Source: an uncultured Oscillospiraceae bacterium (GTDB taxonomy: Bacteria; Bacillota; Clostridia; Oscillospirales; Acutalibacteraceae). From it: a stretch of DNA of 29,534 nucleotides. Every line of letters starts with the position of its first letter. The first letter of the stretch is position 1. Shown here one piece after another: positions 16,068-22,699 of the stretch. The notes under the pieces were generated by a model. It was not told the origin of the DNA, did not search any database, and worked only from the letters and a program-made list of their open reading frames with translations. Both the position numbers and the translations under genes were made by a program. Location: contig UQFL01000020.1 of the NCBI GenBank assembly GCA_900540305.1, positions 1 through 29,534 on the forward strand. Reading direction: 5' to 3'.

Positions 16068-17801
16068 TTATTTTTCAAAAATACCTGGCATTGTGTCATC
16101 CCTTACGCAGTCTTTCTGGTCACGGTTTACTGCACAGATGATACCCTTGAGAGAAGCGTAACCGATATTGTGTGAAACGCCTATGCCGAATATGTCCTTA
16201 TCATCGGGATTTTTAAGATGAATGTAGGAAATAGCCTTTGAGTCTGAGCCTACGGAAATAGCGTGTTCGCTGTAATCCACAAACTTATAACCCTCAATAC
16301 CTACCTGACCGAGTGCGTTAAAGAATGCGTCAATAGGACCGCTCCCCATTCCGTCAATCTTAACAAGAGAGCCGTCTTTAACTCTGATTGTGCCCTCAAA
16401 ATGAACACGGGTAAGATATTCGCCCTCTTCTTTTTCCTCGTATGTTTTGTGGTTGATGATTTTATATGGGCCGACAACATTTCTGTATTCTTTCTGGAAA
16501 AGGTCGAACACCTCTTCGGGCTGAAGCTCCTTGCCCTTTACATCACAGGCGTGCTTAACGATTGCGCCGAATTCTGTGTGCATTGCCTTGGGCATTTTAA
16601 TGCCGTAATCCGTTGAAAGGATAAACGCCGCGCCGCCCTTTCCGCTCTGTGAATTAATGCGGATAACAGGCTCGTATTCTCTGCCGACATCTGCAGGGTC
16701 GATAGGAAGATAAGGAACTTCCCAGTAATCGGAATTTGTTTCTTCCATATAAATCTTGCCCTTGTTGATAGCGTCCTGATGAGAGCCTGAAAATGCTGTG
16801 AACACAAGCTCGCCTGCATATGGCTGACGGGGCGGAACTTTCATTTTCGTTGTGCGCTCGTAAACCTCTTTTATTCTGTTTATATCGTGGAAATCCAGCT
16901 CGGGGTCAACACCCTGAGTCCACATATTGAGAGCGAGAGTTACAATGTCAACATTTCCCGTGCGCTCGCCGTTTCCGAAAAGCGTGCCCTCAACTCTGTC
17001 TGCGCCTGCCATAAGTGCAAGCTCGGTTGCCGCAACGCCCTCGCCTCTGTCGTTATGGGGATGAAGAGAAATGATTGCCGACTCTCTGTTTTCCATATGG
17101 CGGCAGAAATACTCTATCTGGTCTGCATAGCCGTTGGGAGTTGAACATTCAACAGTTGACGGCAGATTGAGGATAATGGGGTTTTCGGGTGTTGAGCCCA
17201 TAATCTTCATAACCTCTTCGCAGATTTTTATTGAATTGTCAATCTCCGTGCCTGAGAAAGATTCAGGAGAATATTCATAGCGGATATTCATTTCGGGATT
17301 GCGTGCAAGCTCCTCATCTGTAAGTTCCTTAATAAGCTTTGCGCCCTCAACTGCAATGTCGATAACGCCCTGCATATCTGTTTTGAAAACAACCTTACGC
17401 TGAAGAGTTGAAGTGGAGTTGTAAAAATGAACGATAACATTTTTTGCTCCGCTGATTGCCTCAAAAGTTTTTCTGATAAGGTGAGGTCTTGCCTGAACAA
17501 GCACCTGAATAGTTACATCATCGGGAATATAATTGCCGTCAATAAGAGTTCTGAGTATTTCATATTCTGTTTCTGAAGCTGACGGGAAGCCTACCTCAAT
17601 TTCTTTAAAGCCTACATCAACGAGCGTTTTGAAAAGCTCTAATTTCTCGTCAAGATTCATCGGGTCAACAAGAGCCTGATTGCCGTCTCTCAAATCAACC
17701 GAGCACCAAACGGGCGCTTTTTCGATAACCTTATCCGGCCAAGTTCTGTCCGGAATATTGATTGGTGTGAACGGGATATATTTCTTATATCCTTTTAACA
17801 T
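16068..17801 (-). CDS. leuA: 2-isopropylmalate synthase
   Basis: LeuA condenses acetyl-CoA with 2-ketoisovalerate, the first step of leucine synthesis. The 577-aa protein is of the longer LeuA type 2 class: it starts with a preamble YKKYIPFTPINIPDRTWPD, then the metal-binding SVDLRDGNQALVDPM, EIEVGFPSASETEYE, SLHPHNDRGEGVAATELALMAGADRVEGTLFGNGERTGNVD, and ends in a LeuA_dimer allosteric domain. The ATG at 17801 (MLKGYKKY) follows AAAGGAG; the in-frame ATG six codons upstream overlaps that site. A T-box leader lies directly upstream. leuC and leuD are not next to it, unlike in the common leuABCD order. Confidence 0.97.
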   Translation of the reverse strand: MLKGYKKYIPFTPINIPDRTWPDKVIEKAPVWCSVDLRDGNQALVDPMNLDEKLELFKTLVDVGFKEIEVGFPSASETEYEILRTLIDGNYIPDDVTIQVLVQARPHLIRKTFEAISGAKNVIVHFYNSTSTLQRKVVFKTDMQGVIDIAVEGAKLIKELTDEELARNPEMNIRYEYSPESFSGTEIDNSIKICEEVMKIMGSTPENPIILNLPSTVECSTPNGYADQIEYFCRHMENRESAIISLHPHNDRGEGVAATELALMAGADRVEGTLFGNGERTGNVDIVTLALNMWTQGVDPELDFHDINRIKEVYERTTKMKVPPRQPYAGELVFTAFSGSHQDAINKGKIYMEETNSDYWEVPYLPIDPADVGREYEPVIRINSQSGKGGAAFILSTDYGIKMPKAMHTEFGAIVKHACDVKGKELQPEEVFDLFQKEYRNVVGPYKIINHKTYEEKEEGEYLTRVHFEGTIRVKDGSLVKIDGMGSGPIDAFFNALGQVGIEGYKFVDYSEHAISVGSDSKAISYIHLKNPDDKDIFGIGVSHNIGYASLKGIICAVNRDQKDCVRDDTMPGIFEK

Positions 17802-17830
17802 AGTAAAAACTCCTTTCATACAAAGGGCAT

Positions 17831-17864
17831 AAAAAATACGCCCCTATCGTAATATAGGGGCGTA
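17831..17864 (-). terminator. T-box regulated terminator before leuA
   Basis: On the minus strand TACGCCCCTAT pairs with ATAGGGGCGTA around a short loop (17837-17864), followed by six U (17831-17836). It lies 30 bp before the leuA start codon. Confidence 0.92.
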
Positions 17865-18118
17865 GAAAATCTACACGGTACCACCCTACTTCAGCGGGAA
17901 ACCCGCCCTTTAGCATCACACAATGCCTTAACGCTTAACGCCGTTACACGGCTGCCCCTATTAAATATTTTTCAGGGCGGCAACTCCGCAGAGAGCTATA
18001 CATAATAATTCCGTTACCGATTTTCACCAAACATCGGCTCTCTGAAAACGCAAATTAAAATCTTTTTCTGCTTCACAGTCTTTATTGGGTAATATTCAAT
18101 TTACCAACCTTAAACGGT
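17831..18118 (-). ncRNA. T-box leader (probably tRNA-Leu responsive) of leuA-leuB
   Basis: Read on the minus strand, the leader contains the near-invariant T-box AGGGTGGTACCGTG (17874-17887), whose centre pairs with the uncharged tRNA acceptor end. The 5' half shows a Stem I with the conserved AGAGAG-CCGATG and later GGTGAAAATCGG segments. On its 3' side is the likely specifier region, where CTC (Leu) lies in AGCTCTCTGC (about 17986-17995); the exact register is an inference. A hairpin ending in six U then gives the intrinsic terminator. Mechanism known for the class: uncharged tRNA stabilises the antiterminator and switches leuA on. Confidence 0.93.
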
Positions 18119-18124
18119 AAGGTA

Positions 18125-18152
18125 ATTATAACACATTGATTATAAAAGTCAA
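18125..18152 (-). promoter_or_regulatory. leuA T-box promoter
   Basis: On the minus strand TTGACT (18147-18152), 16-bp spacer, TATAAT (18125-18130), giving a start near 18118. The -35 lies only 14 bp past the stop codon of the upstream gene. Confidence 0.85.
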
Positions 18153-18165
18153 GTTTATATTTTAA

Positions 18166-18807
18166 TTAAAGCTTTGAGTAGCCGTAGCCGTTTACAATGG
18201 CATTTACAGGCTTATCCTCTTTGCAAAGCGGGCAGTTATGCTTGTCGTAAACCTGATAACCGGGCAAATCGTTTTCCGTGAAAATAGTGTTTACTTCAAG
18301 TCCTGCAATCTCCTTAGTTGCGCTGAATACTGCGCTGATGCCGACAACAGAACCGCCGTAGTAGCTAACGCTTTCGATGGCTCTTTCAACTGTCTGACCG
18401 CTTGTTATACAGGAAATAAGAACAATAACTCTCTTGCCGTTAATCATTTTAACAAGATTATCTCTGAAAATCATATTTCCCATAGCGTCATACTCAGGGC
18501 CTAAAACATAGATTTCGCCGCTGGGGTTGGGAGAAAGCATAGTGGGTCTTGAAAGCTCGTGAGCAAGATAAGCGCCGAGCGCCTGAGTTTCATAAAGGCA
18601 CAAAACCGTATCAGCCTTAATATCCCTTTCAACATAATATGATGCCATAAGCATTGCGGTGTCAACCGAAACATTATGATTGTGCTTTATATCTGAAGTA
18701 CCTACATAATAATTTATATGCGCATTTGCAGTTACGAAATGACCGTTTGTTGCGTGGATATAAACTCTTTCGTCTCTGTCAGATGTAATTGTAATAACAT
18801 TGTCCAT
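18166..18807 (-). CDS. Phosphoribosyltransferase-fold protein (orotate PRTase-like) with degenerate PRPP loop
   Basis: A 213-aa protein resembling type I phosphoribosyltransferases of the PyrE type. The core ADTVLCLYETQALGAYLAHEL and the PRPP-loop region GKRVIVLISCITSGQTVERAIESVSYYGGSVVGISAVFS are in the right order. However, the usual two acidic residues just before the loop threonines (DD in VIVDDVITTG) are replaced by I and S (VLISCITSGQT), which may mean altered or lost catalysis. The C-terminus adds CPLC, possibly half of a metal site with nearby residues. The ATG at 18807 follows AAGGATG; an in-frame ATG three codons upstream is less likely. It lies just upstream of leuA, but the leuA promoter separates them. 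Exact role not known. Confidence 0.7.
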   Translation of the reverse strand: MDNVITITSDRDERVYIHATNGHFVTANAHINYYVGTSDIKHNHNVSVDTAMLMASYYVERDIKADTVLCLYETQALGAYLAHELSRPTMLSPNPSGEIYVLGPEYDAMGNMIFRDNLVKMINGKRVIVLISCITSGQTVERAIESVSYYGGSVVGISAVFSATKEIAGLEVNTIFTENDLPGYQVYDKHNCPLCKEDKPVNAIVNGYGYSKL

Positions 18808-18968
18808 AAAAATCATCCTTTTTATTTAAGTTTACTATAATACCGCCGATAATTTCAACATTACTATTGTAAAAAAACTTAATATATTATTTGTATATTT
18901 TAAACAAAAATGCGTTTTTGTGTTATTTATACATATTATCCTTTTTGTTTTTTTATGACAATCTTTAT

Positions 18969-19073
18969 AAAAGAAGAAAGGCAGTGTATAACACACTGCC
19001 TTTCCCCTCTCTGTCTATAACAAACTATAGGAGGACAAGATACTTGAAGCGGTTGCGGCTCCGCTTTCAAGGT
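18969..19073 (-). ncRNA. Candidate small RNA with anti-Shine-Dalgarno motif (about 105 nt)
   Basis: No supportable gene lies here, yet a perfect promoter (19081-19109) drives this stretch leftward. Read on the minus strand it has a 5' hairpin (CCGCTTTCAAG arm at 19061-19071 with CTTGAAGCGG at 19043-19052 on the plus strand, one bulged base), a 39-nt linker holding UCCUCC (19030-19035), and a perfect 11-bp terminator stem (18977-19003) followed by a U-rich tail. UCCUCC can pair with Shine-Dalgarno sequences. A weaker middle hairpin (CUAUA with UAUAG, CCUC with GAGG) could hide it. Known clostridial RNA families could match; I cannot search. Confidence 0.6.
18977..19003 (-). terminator. Terminator of the candidate small RNA
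   Basis: AAAGGCAGTGT (18977-18987) and ACACTGCCTTT (18993-19003) pair perfectly over 11 bp with a 5-base loop. The tail is U-rich (CTTCTTTT) only on the minus strand; on the plus strand it is CCCC, which sets the direction. Confidence 0.85.
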
Positions 19074-19080
19074 AATTTAC

Positions 19081-19109
19081 ATTATAATCAACATTGCACA
19101 ATTTGTCAA
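19081..19109 (-). promoter_or_regulatory. Perfect consensus promoter of the candidate small RNA
   Basis: On the minus strand TTGACA (19104-19109), 17-bp spacer and TATAAT (19081-19086), an exact sigma-A consensus, as strong as the rpsF promoter. No gene follows on that strand for over 250 bp. Confidence 0.88.
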
Positions 19110-19265
19110 GCAAAATTATAAAAGTTTTTACACAATTTGACGAAACAGGGATTTTGCCAAAATTTTCAATTGTGAACTTCTTTTCGTCAATTTTTAGTAC
19201 AGTCTGTTTTTTTGTACTGTAAAATATGCTAAAAAACAGAGAAAAGGGCAAAAAAAGTCTTTTTA
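19110..19265. other. A/T-rich divergent spacer
   Basis: About 155 bp between the leftward small RNA promoter and the rightward LexA-box promoter. It has no supportable gene. It contains an imperfect inverted repeat AGTACAG/GTACTGT (about 19196-19221) around a T-rich loop, which could be a hairpin or a binding site; I would not press the claim. Confidence 0.4.
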
Positions 19266-19294
19266 TTGACATAGAACATTTGTTCGTTTAATAT
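19266..19294 (+). promoter_or_regulatory. Promoter with LexA (SOS) box in the spacer
   Basis: TTGACA (19266-19271), 17-bp spacer, TAATAT (19289-19294). Inside the spacer lies GAACATTTGTTC (19274-19285), a perfect match to the Gram-positive LexA half-sites GAAC-N4-GTTC. LexA bound here would cover the -35/-10 interval and repress the operon until DNA damage. Confidence 0.85.
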
Positions 19295-19362
19295 TGTTTT
19301 TGCAAGACGGAAACGACCGCCCCAACAGTTTTGCGCCTTGTGAAAACAGGAGGTGTATGCAA

Positions 19363-19593
19363 ATGAAAATAACTCAGCTTGCTGACGAATACGAGAATCA
19401 ATACAATGTTTTAAATGCAAAAATAGAAGGACTCAGACCACTTTTATATGTGTATTCAGGTGAGGATTTACTGATATTGAGAAGAAAGATAAAAACATAT
19501 TACGATATGGCGAGTCAGTGCAAAATAATTTCGGCAATGCTTTCAAACTACTACGAGGAGGACTCCGAATATGAGAACACACGACTTAATTGA
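19363..19593 (+). CDS. Small helical protein of SOS-type operon, unknown function
   Basis: A 76-aa protein that I cannot name. The likely start is ATG 19363 (MKITQLADEYENQYN), nine bases after AGGAGG; ATG 19357 is only three bases after it. The sequence is charged and helical, probably coiled-coil (YENQYNVLNAKIEGLRPLL, then LRRKIKTYYDMASQCKIISAMLSNYYEED). Proteins like this often stand directly before sigma-like genes in clostridial phage-type loci, from general recollection. It overlaps the next gene by 23 bp and is downstream of a LexA box. Confidence 0.75.
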   Translation: MKITQLADEYENQYNVLNAKIEGLRPLLYVYSGEDLLILRRKIKTYYDMASQCKIISAMLSNYYEEDSEYENTRLN

Positions 19594-19903
19594 CGGATAT
19601 TATAATTCTCAAAACGCACAGGCAGGAGCGGATATAGATTCTCAGCTTGTCAGCAAGGCGGCGATAAAAGCCGTTTTGCCCATGATAATGAAACAGGAGC
19701 TTACGGAACGCCAGCGCAGATGCCTTAAAATGAAATACAATGAAAATATGACGCAGACGGAAATTGCAAAGGCGCTTAAACTTTCACAGCCCACGGTAAG
19801 CAGGCATATTGAAAGCGCAAGGGAAACGGTAAACAACCGCCTGTCCTACTGCATAAGCGCTCTTAACAGGGCAAATTCCATATGGACTGATTACATACAG
19901 TAA
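19571..19903 (+). CDS. Sigma-70 region 4-like helix-turn-helix protein
   Basis: A 110-aa protein. The C-terminal half (about 45-90) reads LTERQRRCLKMKYNENMTQTEIAKALKLSQPTVSRHIESARETV, the classic sigma-70 region 4 / ECF-like helix-turn-helix. There is no sigma region 2, so it is too short for a full sigma factor and fits an ArpU- or phage late-regulator-like activator. GAGGAGG lies before the ATG. It overlaps the preceding gene, so they are translated together. It is LexA-box controlled, making it a likely DNA-damage-induced regulator; the genes it acts on are not visible here. Confidence 0.85.
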   Translation: MRTHDLIDGYYNSQNAQAGADIDSQLVSKAAIKAVLPMIMKQELTERQRRCLKMKYNENMTQTEIAKALKLSQPTVSRHIESARETVNNRLSYCISALNRANSIWTDYIQ

Positions 19904-20051
19904 CAGCCGAACAAAATAAAAAAACCGAACAAAAACAGGCAGGCCTCACGGCAAAAAAACCGTGAAGCCCGAGGTGCTCACCCTGATATATAATCAACCG
20001 ATACAGCGAAGGCTGTTCTGAGGGGCAGTGCCCACCGCCGCCAACAGTTGT
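19904..20051 (+). ncRNA. Structured non-coding 3' region of the SOS-type operon (candidate RNA)
   Basis: Between the sigma-like gene and its terminator lie about 150 bp without a supportable gene but with many short pairings. They are a 10-bp hairpin GGCCTCACGG/CCGTGAAGCC (19942-19951 with 19960-19969, one mismatch), TGAT/ATCA around 19984-19996, ACAGC/GCTGT (20002-20015) and GGGC/GCCC (20023-20033). GGTG and CACC segments could close a larger fold. A direct repeat CCGAACAAAA (19907-19916 and 19925-19934) precedes the hairpins. GC content is higher than in the surrounding spacers. The strand is assigned from the terminator that follows. I could not assign an RNA family; 6S RNA was considered and not supported. 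Confidence 0.45.
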
Positions 20052-20090
20052 AAAGCACACCTTTCTTATTTTATGAAAGGTGTGCTTTTT
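20052..20090 (+). terminator. Strong terminator after the SOS-type operon
   Basis: AAAGCACACCTTTC (20052-20065) and GAAAGGTGTGCTTT (20075-20088) form a perfect 14-bp stem with a 9-base loop, followed by TTTTTAT on the plus strand. It could also serve the convergent gene on the minus strand, where the tail is less U-rich. Confidence 0.9.
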
Positions 20091-20136
20091 ATGTTCAAGA
20101 TATAAGGATGTAAAATTACTATTTTTAACAAAAATA

Positions 20137-20925
20137 TCAAAGAGCGAGGAGCTGAAAAAAGCTGATTATATACATAATCAAATACAAAGCAGGCTGATGA
20201 AGAAGATAGACCCACAAGCTGTTTTTGCCGACTTTCTGAAAGAATTTAGACCTGCTTTTATAGGTGAAAGCTGGAAACGCCCCTGCCTTTGCGTATTTGC
20301 CGACAAATGCGCCGAACAAAAACATAAAAAACCACGGGATAAGAGAAAAATAATCGGCGGACGCAAAATATTCGGTATGAAAACCGAGTGGCGCCGTAAT
20401 ATCCGTGGAGAACAAAACATCGGGTAATTTTACAAGCCCGAAAAAGAGAGTTCTTGACGAAGTGATTGAATATGTTGCGAGAAAAAGAAGCGCCGAAACA
20501 AGCATACCCACCTTTTCGTTGCTTTTTTCAATCAGGGGCATTATAAGCCCTGTGATAATCATACACGAACCGAGGCACGAAAGAATGCCGAAATAGATTT
20601 CAGCCCCCGTTATTCCCATTGCAGGCATTATTACTGCCGTGACAATCGTTACCGCCGCACCGCCTGCAAAAACTATAAGCCCCCTGCGCAGGGTATTTCT
20701 TGACAGGCGGGAGCATATTCCCGAAATTATAATAAATATCGCCCAGAAAATCGGCTGAAAAATACAGAGAAAATCAAACACTCTGTATCCCCAGTCAAGC
20801 TTGAGGACGAAGCCGACATCGTAAAATGCGTGGTGGACTACCATACAGAGAATTGCGAAACCGCGAAGCTCATCGAGTAGATATATTCTTGAAGCGTCTT
20901 TTTTCAATCCGCCACTTCCTTTCAT
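20137..20925 (-). CDS. DUF1624 / heparan-alpha-glucosaminide N-acetyltransferase-like membrane protein
   Basis: A multi-pass membrane protein of about 262 aa. The start LLDELRGFAILCMVVHHAFYDVGF is the signature of the acyltransferase-type DUF1624 family (R and H conserved at the membrane face). About seven further helices follow, with a conserved IIWFFMFLFGAFVG-like block and an end GKNSLWVYLLHQPALY. The family is related to lysosomal HGSNAT, which transfers acetyl across the membrane to sugars, but the bacterial substrate is not known. Start choice: ATG 20925 has no clear ribosome binding site; TTG 20907 six codons later follows AAAGGAAG and may be the true start. The gene stands alone. Confidence 0.85.
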   Translation of the reverse strand: MKGSGGLKKDASRIYLLDELRGFAILCMVVHHAFYDVGFVLKLDWGYRVFDFLCIFQPIFWAIFIIISGICSRLSRNTLRRGLIVFAGGAAVTIVTAVIMPAMGITGAEIYFGILSCLGSCMIITGLIMPLIEKSNEKVGMLVSALLFLATYSITSSRTLFFGLVKLPDVLFSTDITAPLGFHTEYFASADYFSLIPWFFMFLFGAFVGKYAKAGAFPAFTYKSRSKFFQKVGKNSLWVYLLHQPALYLIMYIISFFQLLAL

Positions 20926-21003
20926 AAAAAAAACGCCGTATAATCCGACATTTTGATTATTGTAGCACAATACGGGCAACATTTCCACACCGATTATTAT
21001 TTA

Positions 21004-21032
21004 TTGTATTATTATATAAAATATGATATACT
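21004..21032 (+). promoter_or_regulatory. Promoter of the thioesterase-HAD/Nudix-nifS-thiI run
   Basis: TTGTAT (21004-21009), 17-bp spacer, TATACT (21027-21032), about 60 bp before the first gene. Confidence 0.6.
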
Positions 21033-21095
21033 AATCTACACAGTTTACAATATATATATAATTAATTTATATTAAATTTATCTTAGGGGTGTAGT

Positions 21096-21491
21096 ATGAA
21101 AGAAATCACTTTAGGCGCGTTAGCGTCTGCAACAACAAAGGTATCATCCGAAAACACGGCGGTAGCGGCGCAGAGCGGTTCGCTTGAGGTTTTTGCAACG
21201 CCGTTTATGGTTGCGCTTATGGAAAAGGCAACCTGCCTTGCCGTTGAGCCGTTTCTTGAAGGGGACGAAACAACGGTTGGAATAAGCATAAACATTTCGC
21301 ACGATAAGGCAAGCGCCGTAGGCGAAGAAATTACAGCAACGGCAAAAATCACCGCTGTTGAGGGAAGAAAGATAACTTTTGAGGTTGAAGCAGTAAACGG
21401 CTTTTCTGAAAAAATCGGCGGCGGCACGATTGCACGTTTTGCCGTTTCAGGCGAAAAATTTATGAGCAAGCTGAACACCCCGAAAGAATAA
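21096..21491 (+). CDS. Hotdog-fold thioesterase, fluoroacetyl-CoA thioesterase (FlK)-like
   Basis: A 131-aa hotdog protein of the FlK-like family. It carries the family's catalytic residues in order: Thr35 in ATPFMV, Glu43 in LMEKA and His69 in ISHDKAS. Family knowledge: FlK hydrolyses fluoroacetyl-CoA by this Thr-Glu-His triad, but most such proteins in gut Firmicutes have no fluoroacetate link and act on unknown acyl-CoA. AGGGGTG precedes the ATG. First of a five-gene rightward run. Confidence 0.88.
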   Translation: MKEITLGALASATTKVSSENTAVAAQSGSLEVFATPFMVALMEKATCLAVEPFLEGDETTVGISINISHDKASAVGEEITATAKITAVEGRKITFEVEAVNGFSEKIGGGTIARFAVSGEKFMSKLNTPKE

Positions 21492-21508
21492 GCGGCAGAG
21501 GTAATGAT

Positions 21509-22699
21509 ATGAAATTTAAATCTGTTATTTTTGATTTTGACGGCACTATCTGTAAAACTGGCGAAGGAATAATAAAAAGCGCTAAATATGCGCTTGAAGC
21601 TTTTGGTTACGATGTGCCCGAGGACGACAGCGAACTTGAATTTTTCATCGGCCCTCCCCTGCTTGTAACATTTCAGGAAAGATTCGGCGCAGACCCGCAG
21701 ACCGCGCTTGAGCTTGTTAAAAAATACAGGGAGCGCTACACAAATCAGGGCGTTTACGAGAGCGAACTTTACGAGGACATCAGGGGACTGCTTGAAGCGC
21801 TTAAAAACGACGGTATCAAAATCGGCATAGCATCTTCAAAGCCGCAGAAATATATTGAAACATTACTTGAAAAATTCGGAGTTATAAAATATTTTGACGC
21901 CATTTGCGGAGTTAGCTTTACAGCGGACTGCGAAACGAAGGCAAGCATTATAACAAGATGCCTTGCGGAACTTAACACACCGCCCGACAGCGCAATTATG
22001 GTTGGCGATAAAAACTATGACATTGCAGGCGCAAAGGCGAACAATCTGCTTTCCGTTGGCGTGCTTTGGGGCTACGGCAACAAGTTTGAATTTATAGAAG
22101 CAGGAGCGGACTTCATTGCGGAAAAGCCGCAGGATATTGAGGCTGTTGCTCTCGGCTACTTTGAGCAGACAGAGGAGAGCACGGGCATTTTCAACGGACG
22201 CATAATCACCGTTCACGAAGACACCGTACAGCTTGTTGACGGCACACAGGCAAAAAGAGAAATAGTTGACCACAACGGCGGCGTTGCAATTATCGGACTT
22301 ACCCAAGAGGGCGAAGTTCTTCTTGTGCGCCAGTTCAGAGCGCCGTACAAAGAGGTGCTTTTTGAAATTCCCGCAGGCAAGCTTGAAAAGGGCGAAGACC
22401 CGTTTGAAGCGGCAAAAAGAGAATTTCAGGAGGAGTGCGGCTGCACTGCTGAAAACTTTAAATATATCGGGGAACTTTATCCCACACCCGGTTACTGTGG
22501 GGAAATAATCAGGCTCTACTATGCAACGGGGCTTGAATTCGGCGAACAGCATCTTGACGAGGACGAAAGACTTGATGTCTACAAAGTGCCGCTCGGCGAG
22601 GCGTTTGACCGCTGTATAAACGGTGAATTTAAGGACGCCAAAACTCAGATAGGAATTATGAAAGTCAGGGAAATGTTAAACAATGGAAGCTTATCTTGA
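21509..22699 (+). CDS. Fusion protein: HAD phosphatase + Nudix (ADP-ribose pyrophosphatase-like)
   Basis: A 396-aa protein with two enzyme domains. Residues about 1-215 are a HAD-like phosphatase of the phosphoglycolate type, with DFDGT (9-13, Asp9 and Asp11), the motif II serine and lysine in GIASSKP (106-112) and the acidic motif GDKNYD (166-171). Residues about 222-392 are a Nudix hydrolase with a complete Nudix box from G290 to G311 (G-x5-E-x7-REFQEECG), resembling ADP-ribose pyrophosphatases (upstream EIPAG, downstream YPTPGYC). Both active sites look intact. Products of ADP-ribose cleavage, AMP and ribose-5-phosphate, could pass to the phosphatase; this coupling is inference. The stop overlaps the desulfurase start by 17 bp. 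Confidence 0.92.
   Translation: MKFKSVIFDFDGTICKTGEGIIKSAKYALEAFGYDVPEDDSELEFFIGPPLLVTFQERFGADPQTALELVKKYRERYTNQGVYESELYEDIRGLLEALKNDGIKIGIASSKPQKYIETLLEKFGVIKYFDAICGVSFTADCETKASIITRCLAELNTPPDSAIMVGDKNYDIAGAKANNLLSVGVLWGYGNKFEFIEAGADFIAEKPQDIEAVALGYFEQTEESTGIFNGRIITVHEDTVQLVDGTQAKREIVDHNGGVAIIGLTQEGEVLLVRQFRAPYKEVLFEIPAGKLEKGEDPFEAAKREFQEECGCTAENFKYIGELYPTPGYCGEIIRLYYATGLEFGEQHLDEDERLDVYKVPLGEAFDRCINGEFKDAKTQIGIMKVREMLNNGSLS

Noticed and set aside
18891..19272. Short open frames on both strands (76 and 85 aa)
   Set aside because: They overlap the candidate small RNA, its promoter or the LexA promoter; low-complexity A/T-rich, no ribosome binding site.
19904..20051. 6S RNA (ssrS) as the identity of the structured region
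   Set aside because: 6S RNA is a long rod in which the 5' and 3' ends pair with a central bubble. Here the 5' part folds on itself and the closing pairing is missing.
20080..20427. 115-aa open frame on the plus strand
   Set aside because: It is antisense to the DUF1624 gene and starts inside the terminator; no motif.
21083..21478. 131-aa open frame on the minus strand that mirrors the thioesterase
   Set aside because: The plus strand frame has the FlK triad, a promoter and a ribosome binding site, so the minus frame is a shadow.
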